Below, in pieces: positions 48,425-56,608 of a stretch of DNA of 56,834 nt. Origin of the DNA: Candidatus Zhuqueibacterota bacterium (GTDB taxonomy: Bacteria > Zhuqueibacterota > Zhuqueibacteria > Thermofontimicrobiales > Thermofontimicrobiaceae). The position numbers were made by a program, and so were the translations under genes. Below the pieces are notes generated by a model. That model was not told where the DNA came from, made no database searches, and saw only the letters and a program-made list of their open reading frames with translations. Each line of letters begins with the position of its first letter. The first letter of the stretch is position 1. The stretch is taken from contig JADHVV010000005.1 of NCBI GenBank assembly GCA_016783825.1, positions 1 through 56,834 on the forward strand, given 5' to 3'.

Positions 48425-49069
48425 ATGGAATTATTACATAAAGATTTGTCGCATGATTTGATCGGGTGTTTCTTTCATGTGCATAATACATTAGGAGTGG
48501 GATTTGATGAAAAAACTTACCATAATGCTTTGGAGTACCACTTGGGAAAATGTGGGATAAATCATTTTTCAAGGGAGAGAAAAGCACTTTATCATCGCGG
48601 CTATCAGGTGAGGTCGTTTGAAACAGATTTTGTAATTTCAGGAAAGATAATTTTAGAATTAAAAGCTATTCAATCCCGCTTTATTCAAGCAAATTATGTA
48701 CAAATTCTTTCGGAGTTGAAATTATGGAAAATGCAATTGGGATTGCTTGTTAATTTTGGTTTACAAAAAGTTATTATTGAAAGAATACCCTTTTCAGAAA
48801 AACCAAAAACGATTTATGAAAACTATGATCATATCAAAGATAATATTGATGAGAATGATAGAAAAATATTGGCAGCGGTTCGTGACAGTATTCTTTATGT
48901 TTTCGAGGTTCATGGTTTGGGTTATGGCGGCGCTCTCTATCGTAAATTGATCGAAACAGAACTTGAATTTAAGAAACTAAATTATCAGAAAAAAATTCCT
49001 ATCTCAGTGAAATACGAGGGTGAAGTAATATCAGAATTCAAAATGAAACCAATGGCAGTAGAGAATTGA
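48425..49069 (+). CDS. GxxExxY-family protein, tandem domains, ending at an in-frame TGA
   Basis: A 214-residue protein. Residues about 1-118 are a complete GxxExxY domain: FFHVHNTLGVGFDEKTYHNALEYHL, VRSFETDFVISGKIILELKAI and LLVNFGLQKVIIERI, with the PD-(D/E)xK-like Asp, Glu and Lys. A second copy begins at about 155 (VFEVHGLGYGGALYRKLIETEL) and is cut by TGA at 49067. The family's role is unknown; members are often found in repeats and near rRNA genes. It lies inside a perfect 18-bp inverted repeat. The second domain has lost the ETD/ELK residues, so only the first could be a nuclease. Confidence 0.8.
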   Translation: MELLHKDLSHDLIGCFFHVHNTLGVGFDEKTYHNALEYHLGKCGINHFSRERKALYHRGYQVRSFETDFVISGKIILELKAIQSRFIQANYVQILSELKLWKMQLGLLVNFGLQKVIIERIPFSEKPKTIYENYDHIKDNIDENDRKILAAVRDSILYVFEVHGLGYGGALYRKLIETELEFKKLNYQKKIPISVKYEGEVISEFKMKPMAVEN

Positions 49070-49219
49070 ATTATCTGTGCCATAAATGCACTCGGGGATA
49101 AAATTGATTTTTATGACATTGCAAAAATCAAATCTTACTTAAGAGTGTTAGGCTTACAAATTGGTATTATCGTTAATTTTGGAAAAAGCAAATTAGAAAT
49201 AAGAGCTATTTCTATCTAA
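49070..49219 (+). pseudogene. In-frame continuation of the second GxxExxY domain
   Basis: Directly after the TGA at 49067-49069 the same frame continues without interruption: IICAINALGDKIDFYDIAKIKSYLRVLGLQIGIIVNFGKSKLEIRAISI and a TAA. It supplies the missing C-terminal half of the second GxxExxY domain (compare LGLLVNFG in the first). TGG mutated to TGA, or stop-codon readthrough, would explain it. It is not in the ORF track. Confidence 0.75.
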
Positions 49220-49337
49220 TATTCAAAAAAAATCTTTTATCCGTTGGGTTGTTTCTATCCGTTGGTTTTGCCTATAACTTCCAATATTTTAATCAATTAA
49301 ATATCACAGAACAAAAACAGTTAACCCGGAGACCACA

Positions 49338-49682
49338 ATGAAAAAATTAACTTTTAGCCTCACAACAATTCTACTAATCGCTCTGATAAGCTGTGCCGCC
49401 AGAACAAGAATATTTGATATTAAACAAACCCCGAGAAGATTTCATGATAAAACGGTTACGGTTGCAGGAACGGTTACTAATACAATTTCACTTCCTGTTC
49501 TCAAAGTAGGTGTATTTCAAATTGATGACGGCTCAGGGAAAATTTGGGTAAAACCAAAACATAACACCCCATTCAAAGGTGACCGGGTGGCAGTAACCGG
49601 AACAATCAAAGTTGGTATCACCATTTCCGGGCGTAGTTTTGGTGTAATTCTATTTGAGTCTGACACTGATGAACCGTTGTAA
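49338..49682 (+). CDS. Small lipoprotein with OB-fold domain
   Basis: A 114-residue lipoprotein: signal peptide MKKLTFSLTTILLIALIS with lipobox Cys 19, then an OB-type domain (RFHDKTVTVAGTVTNTIS ... FQIDDGSGKIWVKPK ... GDRVAVTGTIKVG). The pattern of DDGSGxIWV and GxxVxVxGxV is that of tRNA-anticodon-type OB folds used in exported small proteins (YdeI/BOF-like). The function is unknown; metal or oligosaccharide binding is possible. A Shine-Dalgarno (CCGGAGA) precedes the ATG. Confidence 0.8.
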   Translation: MKKLTFSLTTILLIALISCAARTRIFDIKQTPRRFHDKTVTVAGTVTNTISLPVLKVGVFQIDDGSGKIWVKPKHNTPFKGDRVAVTGTIKVGITISGRSFGVILFESDTDEPL

Positions 49683-49763
49683 ATTTATAATTTGAAAATT
49701 TTTTAATTGACTATAATTGTTTTTATTACTATCTTTATCTTTTAAAATTTCGCACAGAATTTC

Positions 49764-49893
49764 ATTAATGACTCTGTTGATTTAGTCAATTTTTTGGATT
49801 TGAACTACACTATATAGTTGCACACAAGATTATGCAATATAATATATTGACAATTTGAATGTTATAAGGCATAAAATCAACAGAGTCATTAAT
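49764..49893. repeat. 130-bp element with perfect 20-bp inverted ends
   Basis: attaatgactctgttgattt (49764-49783) and its exact reverse complement (49874-49893) enclose 90 bp of AT-rich DNA without a gene. Unlike most others its arms are not iterated words. It lies about 45 bp upstream of the polyprenyl synthase start and so probably overlaps that promoter. Confidence 0.85.
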
Positions 49894-49937
49894 ATTTAAA
49901 ATCAGTTATTATTTGCATAGAGGAGAGGCACCCGATA

Positions 49938-50909
49938 GTGTTAGAAAAAATTTGTCTGCCAATCAAGAAAGAATTAGAGGAACTCGAACAGGAATTTTCA
50001 TCAATTATAGAAACAGACGTTAAACTCATCCAGGATATTTTTTCTTATGTAATTTCTAATAAGGGTAAACGGTTACGCCCGATACTCTTATTATTATGTA
50101 GTGGCTTAAAAGGAAAATCCACTGAAATATCATTGAAAACTGCTATGATCGTTGAGTTATTGCACTCCGCCACCTTAATTCATGATGATGTGGTGGATAA
50201 CTCAAATTTGAGAAGAGGTAATCCTTCAGTCAACTCAATTTGGGAAAACAAGATATCTGTTCTGATTGGCGATTTTTTATTTGCTCACATTTTTGGCAGT
50301 TTGGTGGGAATGAAGGACAACCGGCTGATTAAAATCATTGCGGAAGTAACTTCACAAATGAGCCAGGGGGAACTGCTCCAAATGGAGCGGGTACAAGATT
50401 TTCAAATGGATGAAGAAACTTACATGAAGTTAATTTCTCGTAAAACAGCCTCGCTTTTAGCAGCCACCTGTCAAATTGGCGCCATTACATCATCAGTTGA
50501 TAATGAAACAAAACACATTGAAAACATGAGGATGTTTGGAGAAAATCTTGGTATCGCATTTCAGATAAAAGATGATTTATTAGATTTTTATGGAAGTCAG
50601 GACGACCTGGGAAAGCCGATTGGAAAAGATTTAATTGAAAATATCATCACTCTGCCTGTTTTATACAGTCTGAAAAACACAGATGAAGACACCCGGGAAA
50701 AAATGCTCTCAATTCTTGAAAATGGCAAAGAAGACGAGATGCAAACCATCATTGAATTTGTAAAAAAATCAGGCGGTCTTAATTATGCCGAAAAGAAAGC
50801 AAATTTTTATATCAAGAGTGCATTAGATTGTTTGGACAACTATCCCCCATCTTTATACAAAGAATCACTTATTCTTTTATCAGAATACATTACTGCACGG
50901 AATAAATAG
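49938..50909 (+). CDS. Polyprenyl (long-chain trans-isoprenyl) diphosphate synthase
   Basis: A 323-residue trans-isoprenyl diphosphate synthase from GTG 49938. The first Asp-rich motif is LIHDDVVDNSNLRRG (DDxxD) and the second is FQIKDDLLDFYG; GKRLRPILLLL binds the substrate diphosphate. Length and the pattern GNPSVNSIW fit octaprenyl/heptaprenyl synthases that make quinone side chains. It would supply the menaquinone used by the NrfD complex; that link is biological inference. apbE follows after 3 bp, so the two are cotranscribed. Confidence 0.93.
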   Translation: MLEKICLPIKKELEELEQEFSSIIETDVKLIQDIFSYVISNKGKRLRPILLLLCSGLKGKSTEISLKTAMIVELLHSATLIHDDVVDNSNLRRGNPSVNSIWENKISVLIGDFLFAHIFGSLVGMKDNRLIKIIAEVTSQMSQGELLQMERVQDFQMDEETYMKLISRKTASLLAATCQIGAITSSVDNETKHIENMRMFGENLGIAFQIKDDLLDFYGSQDDLGKPIGKDLIENIITLPVLYSLKNTDEDTREKMLSILENGKEDEMQTIIEFVKKSGGLNYAEKKANFYIKSALDCLDNYPPSLYKESLILLSEYITARNK

Positions 50910-50912
50910 TTT

Positions 50913-51920
50913 ATGAGAAAAATCCCCCGGTTCGTTGTAATAATTTTAATATTTATAAGTTGTTCATCCTCCCAAAAATTTAATCCGGTGGAACAGACAA
51001 GAATTTTAATGGACACTTTTGTCCAGGTTCAAATTTTCGACCAGGACAAACCGGAAGAAGAACTTAAAAGAATAATCGAAGCAACTTTTCAGCGTATAGA
51101 AGAGATTGATAGTATTACAAACAATTACAACGACTCAAGTTTGATTGCGTTTATCAATCGTAATGCCGGTTTAAAGTCAGTGGTGTTGGACAGTATTTTA
51201 GAATACATCATTCAAACAAGTGAAAAAATATCAGAAGAATCCAATGGTTTGTTTGATATCACCATTGGCAGCATCAAACAGTTATGGAATTTTTCTTCTG
51301 ATAACCACCGGATACCAAAATCCGATGAAATTGAAAAGAAACTTAACGATGTAAATTATCAACTCATCAAACTAAAAAATCATAAGATTAAATTTCTTTC
51401 ACCCGGGATCGAAATTGATTTAGGCGCCATTGCCAAAGGATTTGCTATTGATGAAGCAATCCGGGTTTTAAAGAAAAACAATATTACAGATGCAATGGTA
51501 AATGCCGGGGGTGATTTGCGGGCAATTTGCAGTGAATTAACCAGAGGGAAAAGAAAGGTGTGGATCAGGCATCCCAGAATTGAAAATCGCCGCTTTGGTT
51601 ATTTTCAAATGGATAACGGCAGTGTTGCCACATCAGGAGATTATGAACGATTTTTTTTCCAGGATTCAATTCGGTACCATCACATTTTAAATCCCGGAAC
51701 AGGCTATCCAGCCAACGAATGTGTTAGTGTTACTGTCCAAACAGAAGAGGCAATTTACGCTGATGGGTTGTCAACCGCGATATTTGTTTTGGGTCCGAAA
51801 ATGGGAATGGAATTAGTTAAAAAATTAACCGGCGTTGAGGCTGTTATTCTTTTCCTGCGCAATGGAGAACTGGATTGGATTGTTTCAAGTGGTTTAAAAA
51901 ATAGCTTTACTAAACCTTAA
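50913..51920 (+). CDS. apbE: FAD:protein FMN transferase (ApbE), lipoprotein
   Basis: A 335-residue ApbE-family lipoprotein: signal peptide to FISC (lipobox), then MDTFVQVQIF, IDLGAIAKGFAIDEAI, AMVNAGGDLRAIC and a C-terminal YADGLSTAIFVLG, all family hallmarks of FAD and Mg binding. ApbE attaches FMN covalently to a Thr/Ser of FMN-binding domains in the periplasm. The probable target in this window is the FMN-binding ferredoxin at 27974. The stop codon (51918-51920) lies inside a 33-nt perfect palindrome, so the last residues TKP are palindrome-encoded. Confidence 0.94.
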   Translation: MRKIPRFVVIILIFISCSSSQKFNPVEQTRILMDTFVQVQIFDQDKPEEELKRIIEATFQRIEEIDSITNNYNDSSLIAFINRNAGLKSVVLDSILEYIIQTSEKISEESNGLFDITIGSIKQLWNFSSDNHRIPKSDEIEKKLNDVNYQLIKLKNHKIKFLSPGIEIDLGAIAKGFAIDEAIRVLKKNNITDAMVNAGGDLRAICSELTRGKRKVWIRHPRIENRRFGYFQMDNGSVATSGDYERFFFQDSIRYHHILNPGTGYPANECVSVTVQTEEAIYADGLSTAIFVLGPKMGMELVKKLTGVEAVILFLRNGELDWIVSSGLKNSFTKP

Positions 51921-51935
51921 AGGTTTAGTAAAGCT
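51903..51935. repeat. 33-nt perfect palindrome containing the apbE stop
   Basis: A 16-bp perfect stem (agctttactaaacctt) around one central A. The inner 14 bp of each arm are identical to the palindrome at 15617-15649. A short T-rich stretch follows but no proper U-tract. Confidence 0.85.
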
Positions 51936-51973
51936 AATTCTATTTTGTCAGATTAGAAAAATTACCAAAAAGT

Positions 51974-52060
51974 GTCATTCCGGCACGTTTTTTTGCCGGA
52001 ATCTCCTGCTAAATTCTAACGAGATTCCGGTATTCCGCTTCGCTTCAACCGGAATGACAA
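51974..52060. repeat. gtcattccggca inverted repeat
   Basis: gtcattccggcacg ... gccggaatctc on the left and gagattccggtattcc ... ccggaatgac on the right form a double hairpin. It is of the same family as 15688 and 32971. The gap 51921-52185 has no gene. Confidence 0.85.
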
Positions 52061-52185
52061 ACGAATTGTGGTAATGTGACAAAGTAGAACTAATATGCCA
52101 TAAATAACTCATTCTCAAAATTGTGATTAACTAAGATTTTTTTGAACATCAACCGTGATTTATGATTATAACGGAGACGATAATT

Positions 52186-53121
52186 ATGCCAAGAACTTTA
52201 GTAACAGGTGGAGCCGGATTTTTAGGCTCTCACATTTGTGAATATCTTCTGAATAAAGGTCACCAGGTTATTGCAATAGATAATCTGCTTACTGGCTCTA
52301 TCAAAAATATTGAACCGTTGCAATGTGACAATTTTAAATTCATCAAACAAGATGTTACCGAATATTTATACATTGGAGGAGAAATTGATTACATTCTCCA
52401 TTTTGCTTCTCCAGCAAGTCCATTAGATTATTTAGAACTGCCAATACAAACATTGAAAGTTGGCGCCCTGGGGACTCATAAAGCGCTTGGATTGGCATTG
52501 TCAAAAGGAGCACGGTTTCTATTAGCGTCCACTTCTGAAATTTATGGAGATCCATTAATTCACCCGCAGAGTGAAGACTATTGGGGAAATGTAAATCCTG
52601 TTGGTCCACGAGGAGTTTATGATGAAGCAAAACGTTATGGAGAAGCATTAACCATGGCATATCACAGGTACCATAATGTTGATGCAAAAATTGTAAGGAT
52701 TTTCAATACGTATGGTCCAAGGATGCGTCCTAAAGACGGCAGGGCTATTCCAACTTTTATTCCCCAGGCGTTAAAGAATGAACCGATAACTATTTTTGGT
52801 GATGGTTCTCAAACCCGCAGCTTTTGTTATGTATCCGACCTGGTTGAAGGTCTTTACCGATTAATTGTGTCTGACACGAATGAACCCGTTAATATTGGCA
52901 ATCCAATTGAAATGACCATTAAAGAGATGGCAGAAACTGTTATAAAAATTTTAGGAAGCACAAGTCAACTAATCTATAAAGATTTACCAGTTGATGATCC
53001 CAAAATAAGACAGCCAAATATTAGCAGGGCAAAAGAAATATTAGACTGGGAACCAAAAATTGACTTTGAAGAGGGCATAACAAAAACGATTGAGTGGTTC
53101 AAAACACAACAATTAGATTGA
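52186..53121 (+). CDS. UDP-glucuronate decarboxylase (UDP-xylose synthase-type SDR epimerase)
   Basis: A 311-residue extended SDR enzyme. The track's start at 52162 precedes the Shine-Dalgarno; GGAGACG lies 9 nt before ATG 52186, which begins [16 protein letters not shown], so I use it. GGAGFLGSH binds [12 protein letters not shown] holds the catalytic Ser/Thr region and YDEAKR holds Tyr and Lys. [19 protein letters not shown] and [16 protein letters not shown] match UDP-glucuronate decarboxylases, which make UDP-xylose. A dTDP-glucose dehydratase is a less likely alternative. The GT9 gene follows after 1 bp, so the product may feed surface glycan synthesis. Confidence 0.85.
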   Translation: MPRTLVTGGAGFLGSHICEYLLNKGHQVIAIDNLLTGSIKNIEPLQCDNFKFIKQDVTEYLYIGGEIDYILHFASPASPLDYLELPIQTLKVGALGTHKALGLALSKGARFLLASTSEIYGDPLIHPQSEDYWGNVNPVGPRGVYDEAKRYGEALTMAYHRYHNVDAKIVRIFNTYGPRMRPKDGRAIPTFIPQALKNEPITIFGDGSQTRSFCYVSDLVEGLYRLIVSDTNEPVNIGNPIEMTIKEMAETVIKILGSTSQLIYKDLPVDDPKIRQPNISRAKEILDWEPKIDFEEGITKTIEWFKTQQLD

Positions 53122-53122
53122 T

Positions 53123-54205
53123 ATGAGAGATGATTCATCAACAAAACCACCTCAAAAAATTCTGCTAATTCGTTTAAGTTCAATTGGTGACATATTATTA
53201 ACAACGCCTGTTATCAGGGTTTTGAAATTAACTTTTCCCAACTGTACAATTGATTTTGTGGTCAAAAATCAATTTGCTGAATTATTAGAAAATCATCCAT
53301 CGCTGAACCGGTTGTACAAATTAGAGAAAGGAAACAATAACCAAACATTAAAAAAAATTAAGCGCCAAATAAAAAATAATAATTACGATCTTATTGTTGA
53401 TCTTCACAAGAATTTTCGCAGCTATTGTTTGACTTTTCGAGTCGGGGCAAAAAAGATTGTACGATACACAAAATTTGTATTCCGCCGATTTTTATTCGTC
53501 AAACTAAAGATCAATTTATTCAAACAAATTATTCCCATTTTTGAGCGTTATTTTTTGGCCCTTGTTCCGTTTAACATCCAATACGATGATTCAGGATTGG
53601 AAATATATTTTAATAAACAAACCGAAAAAAAAATAAAAACAACTTATGAACATTTTATAAATAATCAGGATGATATTTTTATCGGCATTGCCCCGGGCGC
53701 CAGTTTCGCAACCAAACGGTGGACTATTGAGGGCTTCCAAAATGTGATCACTTATTTTATTGAGCAGCAAAATGTTAAAATCATCCTTTTTGGTAATAAG
53801 CTTGACAGGGAACTTATTGAATCATTACACATAACAAAAAATCAAAATATATTAAATAGCGCAGGAAATCTTTCCATTTCAGAAACAGGTGTATTGATGG
53901 ATCGATGCCACGTTGTTCTGACAAATGACAGTGGTCTATTGCATTTGGCATCGGCGCTAAAAAAACCGGTTGTCGCCATCTTTGGAAGTACAACTGAAGA
54001 ACTTGGATTTTTTCCATCAACTACGAAAAATATTGTAATACAAAATAGTAATTTAAAATGCCGTCCCTGTTCACATGTTGGCAGGAACAAATGTCTAAAA
54101 GATCATTTTAAATGTATGAAAGATATCACTTCAAATGAAGTAATAAAAGCGGTTGAAAAATTGGTAACCGTTCATAAAGTGAGTAATACAAATTCCAACG
54201 GATGA
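53123..54205 (+). CDS. Glycosyltransferase family 9 (heptosyltransferase-like)
   Basis: A 360-residue GT-B enzyme of family 9. The N-terminal domain begins KILLIRLSSIGDILLTTPVIRVLK, the family signature. The C-terminal donor-binding domain has IGIAPGASFATKRWTIEGFQNVI and VLTNDSGLLHLASALKKPVVAIFGSTTEELGFFP, the ADP-heptose-type site, followed by a Cys-rich segment (CRPCSHVGRNKC). It adds a heptose to lipopolysaccharide core. It is coupled to the UDP-glucuronate decarboxylase gene. The last codons (NGA stop: AAC GGA TGA) come from the caacggat repeat that follows, so the natural end may have been different. Confidence 0.93.
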   Translation: MRDDSSTKPPQKILLIRLSSIGDILLTTPVIRVLKLTFPNCTIDFVVKNQFAELLENHPSLNRLYKLEKGNNNQTLKKIKRQIKNNNYDLIVDLHKNFRSYCLTFRVGAKKIVRYTKFVFRRFLFVKLKINLFKQIIPIFERYFLALVPFNIQYDDSGLEIYFNKQTEKKIKTTYEHFINNQDDIFIGIAPGASFATKRWTIEGFQNVITYFIEQQNVKIILFGNKLDRELIESLHITKNQNILNSAGNLSISETGVLMDRCHVVLTNDSGLLHLASALKKPVVAIFGSTTEELGFFPSTTKNIVIQNSNLKCRPCSHVGRNKCLKDHFKCMKDITSNEVIKAVEKLVTVHKVSNTNSNG

Positions 54206-54358
54206 GCGGCCAACGGATACGAATTTAAATTTCTGATGAACTTAAATTGTTTTTTTACTGAATGTCTGATGATGTTTTCGTTTAATCAATTTTTTTTAAG
54301 AGGCATTCTAATAAAAAAAATTACAATAGCCAAAATCCGTTGGCTGCTCATCCGTTGG
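54195..54358. repeat. Inverted repeat of the caacggat family containing the GT9 stop
   Basis: ccaacggatgagcggccaac (54195-54214) and its near-exact complement at 54339-54358 (23 of 24 positions over the longer arms) enclose about 115 bp with no gene. The GT9 stop TGA (54203-54205) lies in the left arm. It is the non-coding counterpart of the GxxExxY-bearing element at 48392-49252. The rest of the gap to 54498 holds no gene. Confidence 0.85.
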
Positions 54359-54498
54359 GCATAATTTTTCTTTTTTACCAGCATGATTTTATCCACTCTT
54401 TATTTATCAGATGAACGGATACAAAAACTGATTTTAATAAAACAAAAATCACCAATAACAAATCACCATTAACCAAACACAAGGAGGTTATTCCCATT

Positions 54499-54846
54499 TT
54501 GGAATCAAAGGAATTAGCCAAATTAATTGCAGATTATTCACTTGAAAAAAAAGCTGAAGATGTTGTTTTACTAAATCTCAAAGATGTTACAACAATAACC
54601 GACTACTTCATTATCTGTTCAGCCGATTCTGATGTTCAGGTGAAAGCCATAACCGATAATATTATTGGAAGATTAAAAGAACAGAAAATAAAGGTTTGGC
54701 ACACTGAAGGTTATCAATCATTGAAATGGGTGCTTCTCGATTTAGTTGATGTTGTTGTCCATGTTTTTCAACCTGAAACACGTGATTTTTTTGGTCTGGA
54801 AAAATTATGGGGAGATGCAGAAATTACGAAAGTGGAAGATTTATGA
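54499..54846 (+). CDS. rsfS: Ribosomal silencing factor RsfS (Iojap)
   Basis: A 115-residue RsfS protein: DVVLLNLKDVTTITDYFIICSADSDVQVKAITDNI and WVLLDLVDVVVHVFQPETRDFFGLEKLWGDA are the family signatures. It binds ribosomal protein L14 and blocks subunit joining when nutrients are scarce. The start is TTG 54499 behind an unusually strong AAGGAGG with an 11-nt spacer. The stop overlaps the argS ATG by ATGA, a translational coupling. Confidence 0.95.
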   Translation: MESKELAKLIADYSLEKKAEDVVLLNLKDVTTITDYFIICSADSDVQVKAITDNIIGRLKEQKIKVWHTEGYQSLKWVLLDLVDVVVHVFQPETRDFFGLEKLWGDAEITKVEDL

Positions 54847-56495
54847 AAAATATTCAGGAAATATTAGGCGAAATAATCACTAATGCGCTTCAACAACTCA
54901 ACGTTGATATTGATAAATACAAGATTATTTTGGAGCGTCCGAAACAGGAAAATCACGGCGATTGGTCTGTGAACATTGCCATGCAATTGGCTTCTGTTCT
55001 AAAAAAAGCGCCACGACAAATTGCCGAAGAAATAAAAAACAATATTCCTTTTGATTCAGGTTTGATTGAAAAAATTGAAATTGCCGGCCCGGGTTTTATA
55101 AATTTCTACCTGGGGTGGGATTATTTTCGGGAAGCGCTTGGCGCTATAATTCAGCAAAAGCAAAATTATGGTCAAACGGATTGGGGAAAAAACGAAAAAC
55201 TTCAAATAGAATTTGTAAGTGCTAATCCCACAGGGCCTCTCAATGTCGTAAGCGCCCGCGCTGCGACAATCGGCGATATTATGGTGAACCTGTATAATGC
55301 TGTCGGTTTTAAAGCTGATCGTGAAAATTATTTGAACGATTGCGGAAGACAGGTACGGCTGTTAGGTGAATCAGTCAGTAGTCATTATATGGCGATTTTC
55401 AATCGAAATGAAGAATTCCCGGAAGAAGGTTACCACGGAGAATATGTTAAAGAAATCGCCCGTGATATTGCAGATGAACATGGTAATAAGTTCATTGAGT
55501 TGGAAAAGAAAGTGCGAACTCAAAAACTGGCGGACATTGCTCTAAAAGAAATGATCCGGCTGCAAAAAGAGATCATGGACTTATATCGCGTCAATTTCCA
55601 GACCTGGTTTCCGGAAAGTAATGTGCGTGATACAAACAAACACCTTGAAGTCTTGGATTTACTTAAACAGAGGGGATACACTTTCGAACAAGATGGCGCT
55701 ACCTGGTTTCAATCGAGCAAATTTGGCGATGAAAAAGACCGGGTGTTGCTGACCCAGGAAAACGAGCCGACCTATTTTTTAGTTGATATTGCCTATCATC
55801 AGACGAAATACGAACGCGGCTACAAAAAAATGTTTGACATTTGGGGACCGGATCATCACGGTTATGTCCCCAGGATGAAAGCAGCGCTCCAGGCGCTTGG
55901 TTATCCGCAAGACAGTTTTGATGTTGAAATTGTTCAACAAGTTAATCTGTTACGCGGCGGAGAGGCGGTGAAGATGTCAAAGCGAGCAGGGCAGATCATC
56001 GAGATGAAAGAAGTCATCGATGAAGTTGGTGTTGATGCTGCCCGGTTCTTTTTTGTAAATCGAAAAAGCTCCAGCCACCTGGATTTCGATATCGACCTGG
56101 CAAAAAAAGAGACTGATGAAAATCCTGTCTATTACGTTCAATATGCCCACGCCAGGATATGCAACATAATTAAATTTGCCGGAGAGCAGGGGATAATTCC
56201 TGACGACCAGGTTGATTTGAATTTATTAGTAAAAGATGAAGAAAAACAATTGATCAAAAAACTGCTTCAATACCCGGATGTGATTTCCGGCGCAGCTCAA
56301 TCGTGGGAACCTCATCGGTTGACAACTTATCTCCAGGAACTGGCGGCAACCTTTCATCGTTTTTATCATTTTCACCGCGTTGTTTCGGAAGATAAATCGT
56401 TAAGCAAGGCACGCTTGACTTTAACAAAAGCCACTAAAATTGTGTTGGCAAATGGATTTAAGATTTTAGGAATTTCAGCGCCGGAGAATATGTAA
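54843..56495 (+). CDS. argS: Arginine--tRNA ligase with variant HIGH motif
   Basis: A 550-residue class I aminoacyl-tRNA synthetase. The ORF track start (54807) is too early; ATG 54843 overlaps the rsfS stop and starts the usual N-terminal additional domain (MKNIQEILGEIITNAL). Motifs are SANPTGPLNVVSARAATIGD at the HIGH position, where the pattern is normally GPLHVGH, the KMSKR loop (VKMSKRAGQ), and a helical C-terminal anticodon-binding domain with a DALRP-like fold ending ...GFKILGISAPENM. The HIGH replacement NVVS is unusual; whether it is a lineage variant needs an alignment. Essential gene. Confidence 0.95.
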   Translation: MKNIQEILGEIITNALQQLNVDIDKYKIILERPKQENHGDWSVNIAMQLASVLKKAPRQIAEEIKNNIPFDSGLIEKIEIAGPGFINFYLGWDYFREALGAIIQQKQNYGQTDWGKNEKLQIEFVSANPTGPLNVVSARAATIGDIMVNLYNAVGFKADRENYLNDCGRQVRLLGESVSSHYMAIFNRNEEFPEEGYHGEYVKEIARDIADEHGNKFIELEKKVRTQKLADIALKEMIRLQKEIMDLYRVNFQTWFPESNVRDTNKHLEVLDLLKQRGYTFEQDGATWFQSSKFGDEKDRVLLTQENEPTYFLVDIAYHQTKYERGYKKMFDIWGPDHHGYVPRMKAALQALGYPQDSFDVEIVQQVNLLRGGEAVKMSKRAGQIIEMKEVIDEVGVDAARFFFVNRKSSSHLDFDIDLAKKETDENPVYYVQYAHARICNIIKFAGEQGIIPDDQVDLNLLVKDEEKQLIKKLLQYPDVISGAAQSWEPHRLTTYLQELAATFHRFYHFHRVVSEDKSLSKARLTLTKATKIVLANGFKILGISAPENM

Positions 56496-56499
56496 CTTT

Positions 56500-56571
56500 G
56501 GCATGGTGCATGGAGCAAAGCGCATGGCATAATATCACAATCCTATGCGCCATGCGCCTTGCTCCATGCGT
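56500..56571. repeat. Word-iterated inverted repeat (gcatggtgcatggagcaaagcgcatggc), third copy
   Basis: gcatggtgcatggagcaaagcgcatggc pairs with gcgccatgcgccttgctccatgc. It starts 5 bp after the argS stop codon. Confidence 0.85.
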
Positions 56572-56608
56572 TTTTATTAACAAACAGATGCTAACATATT
56601 AAATTACC

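Larger units (their letters stand above)
48392..49252. mobile_element. 861-bp element with perfect 18-bp inverted ends enclosing a GxxExxY gene
   Basis: acaacccaacggataaaa (48392-48409) and ttttatccgttgggttgt (49235-49252) are perfect inverted repeats. They enclose the GxxExxY coding region and its in-frame extension almost exactly. The ends belong to the caacggat word family that elsewhere forms a non-coding hairpin (54195-54358; a half copy at 7724-7756). This looks like the gene-bearing version of a small inverted-repeat element. Confidence 0.7.

Noticed and set aside
44178-49219. Genome-wide recoding of UGA as a sense codon
   Set aside because: Many genes here end properly at TGA (dinB, GT9, rsfS, PsrB-like) and Trp is encoded by TGG throughout; the two in-frame UGA cases are local.
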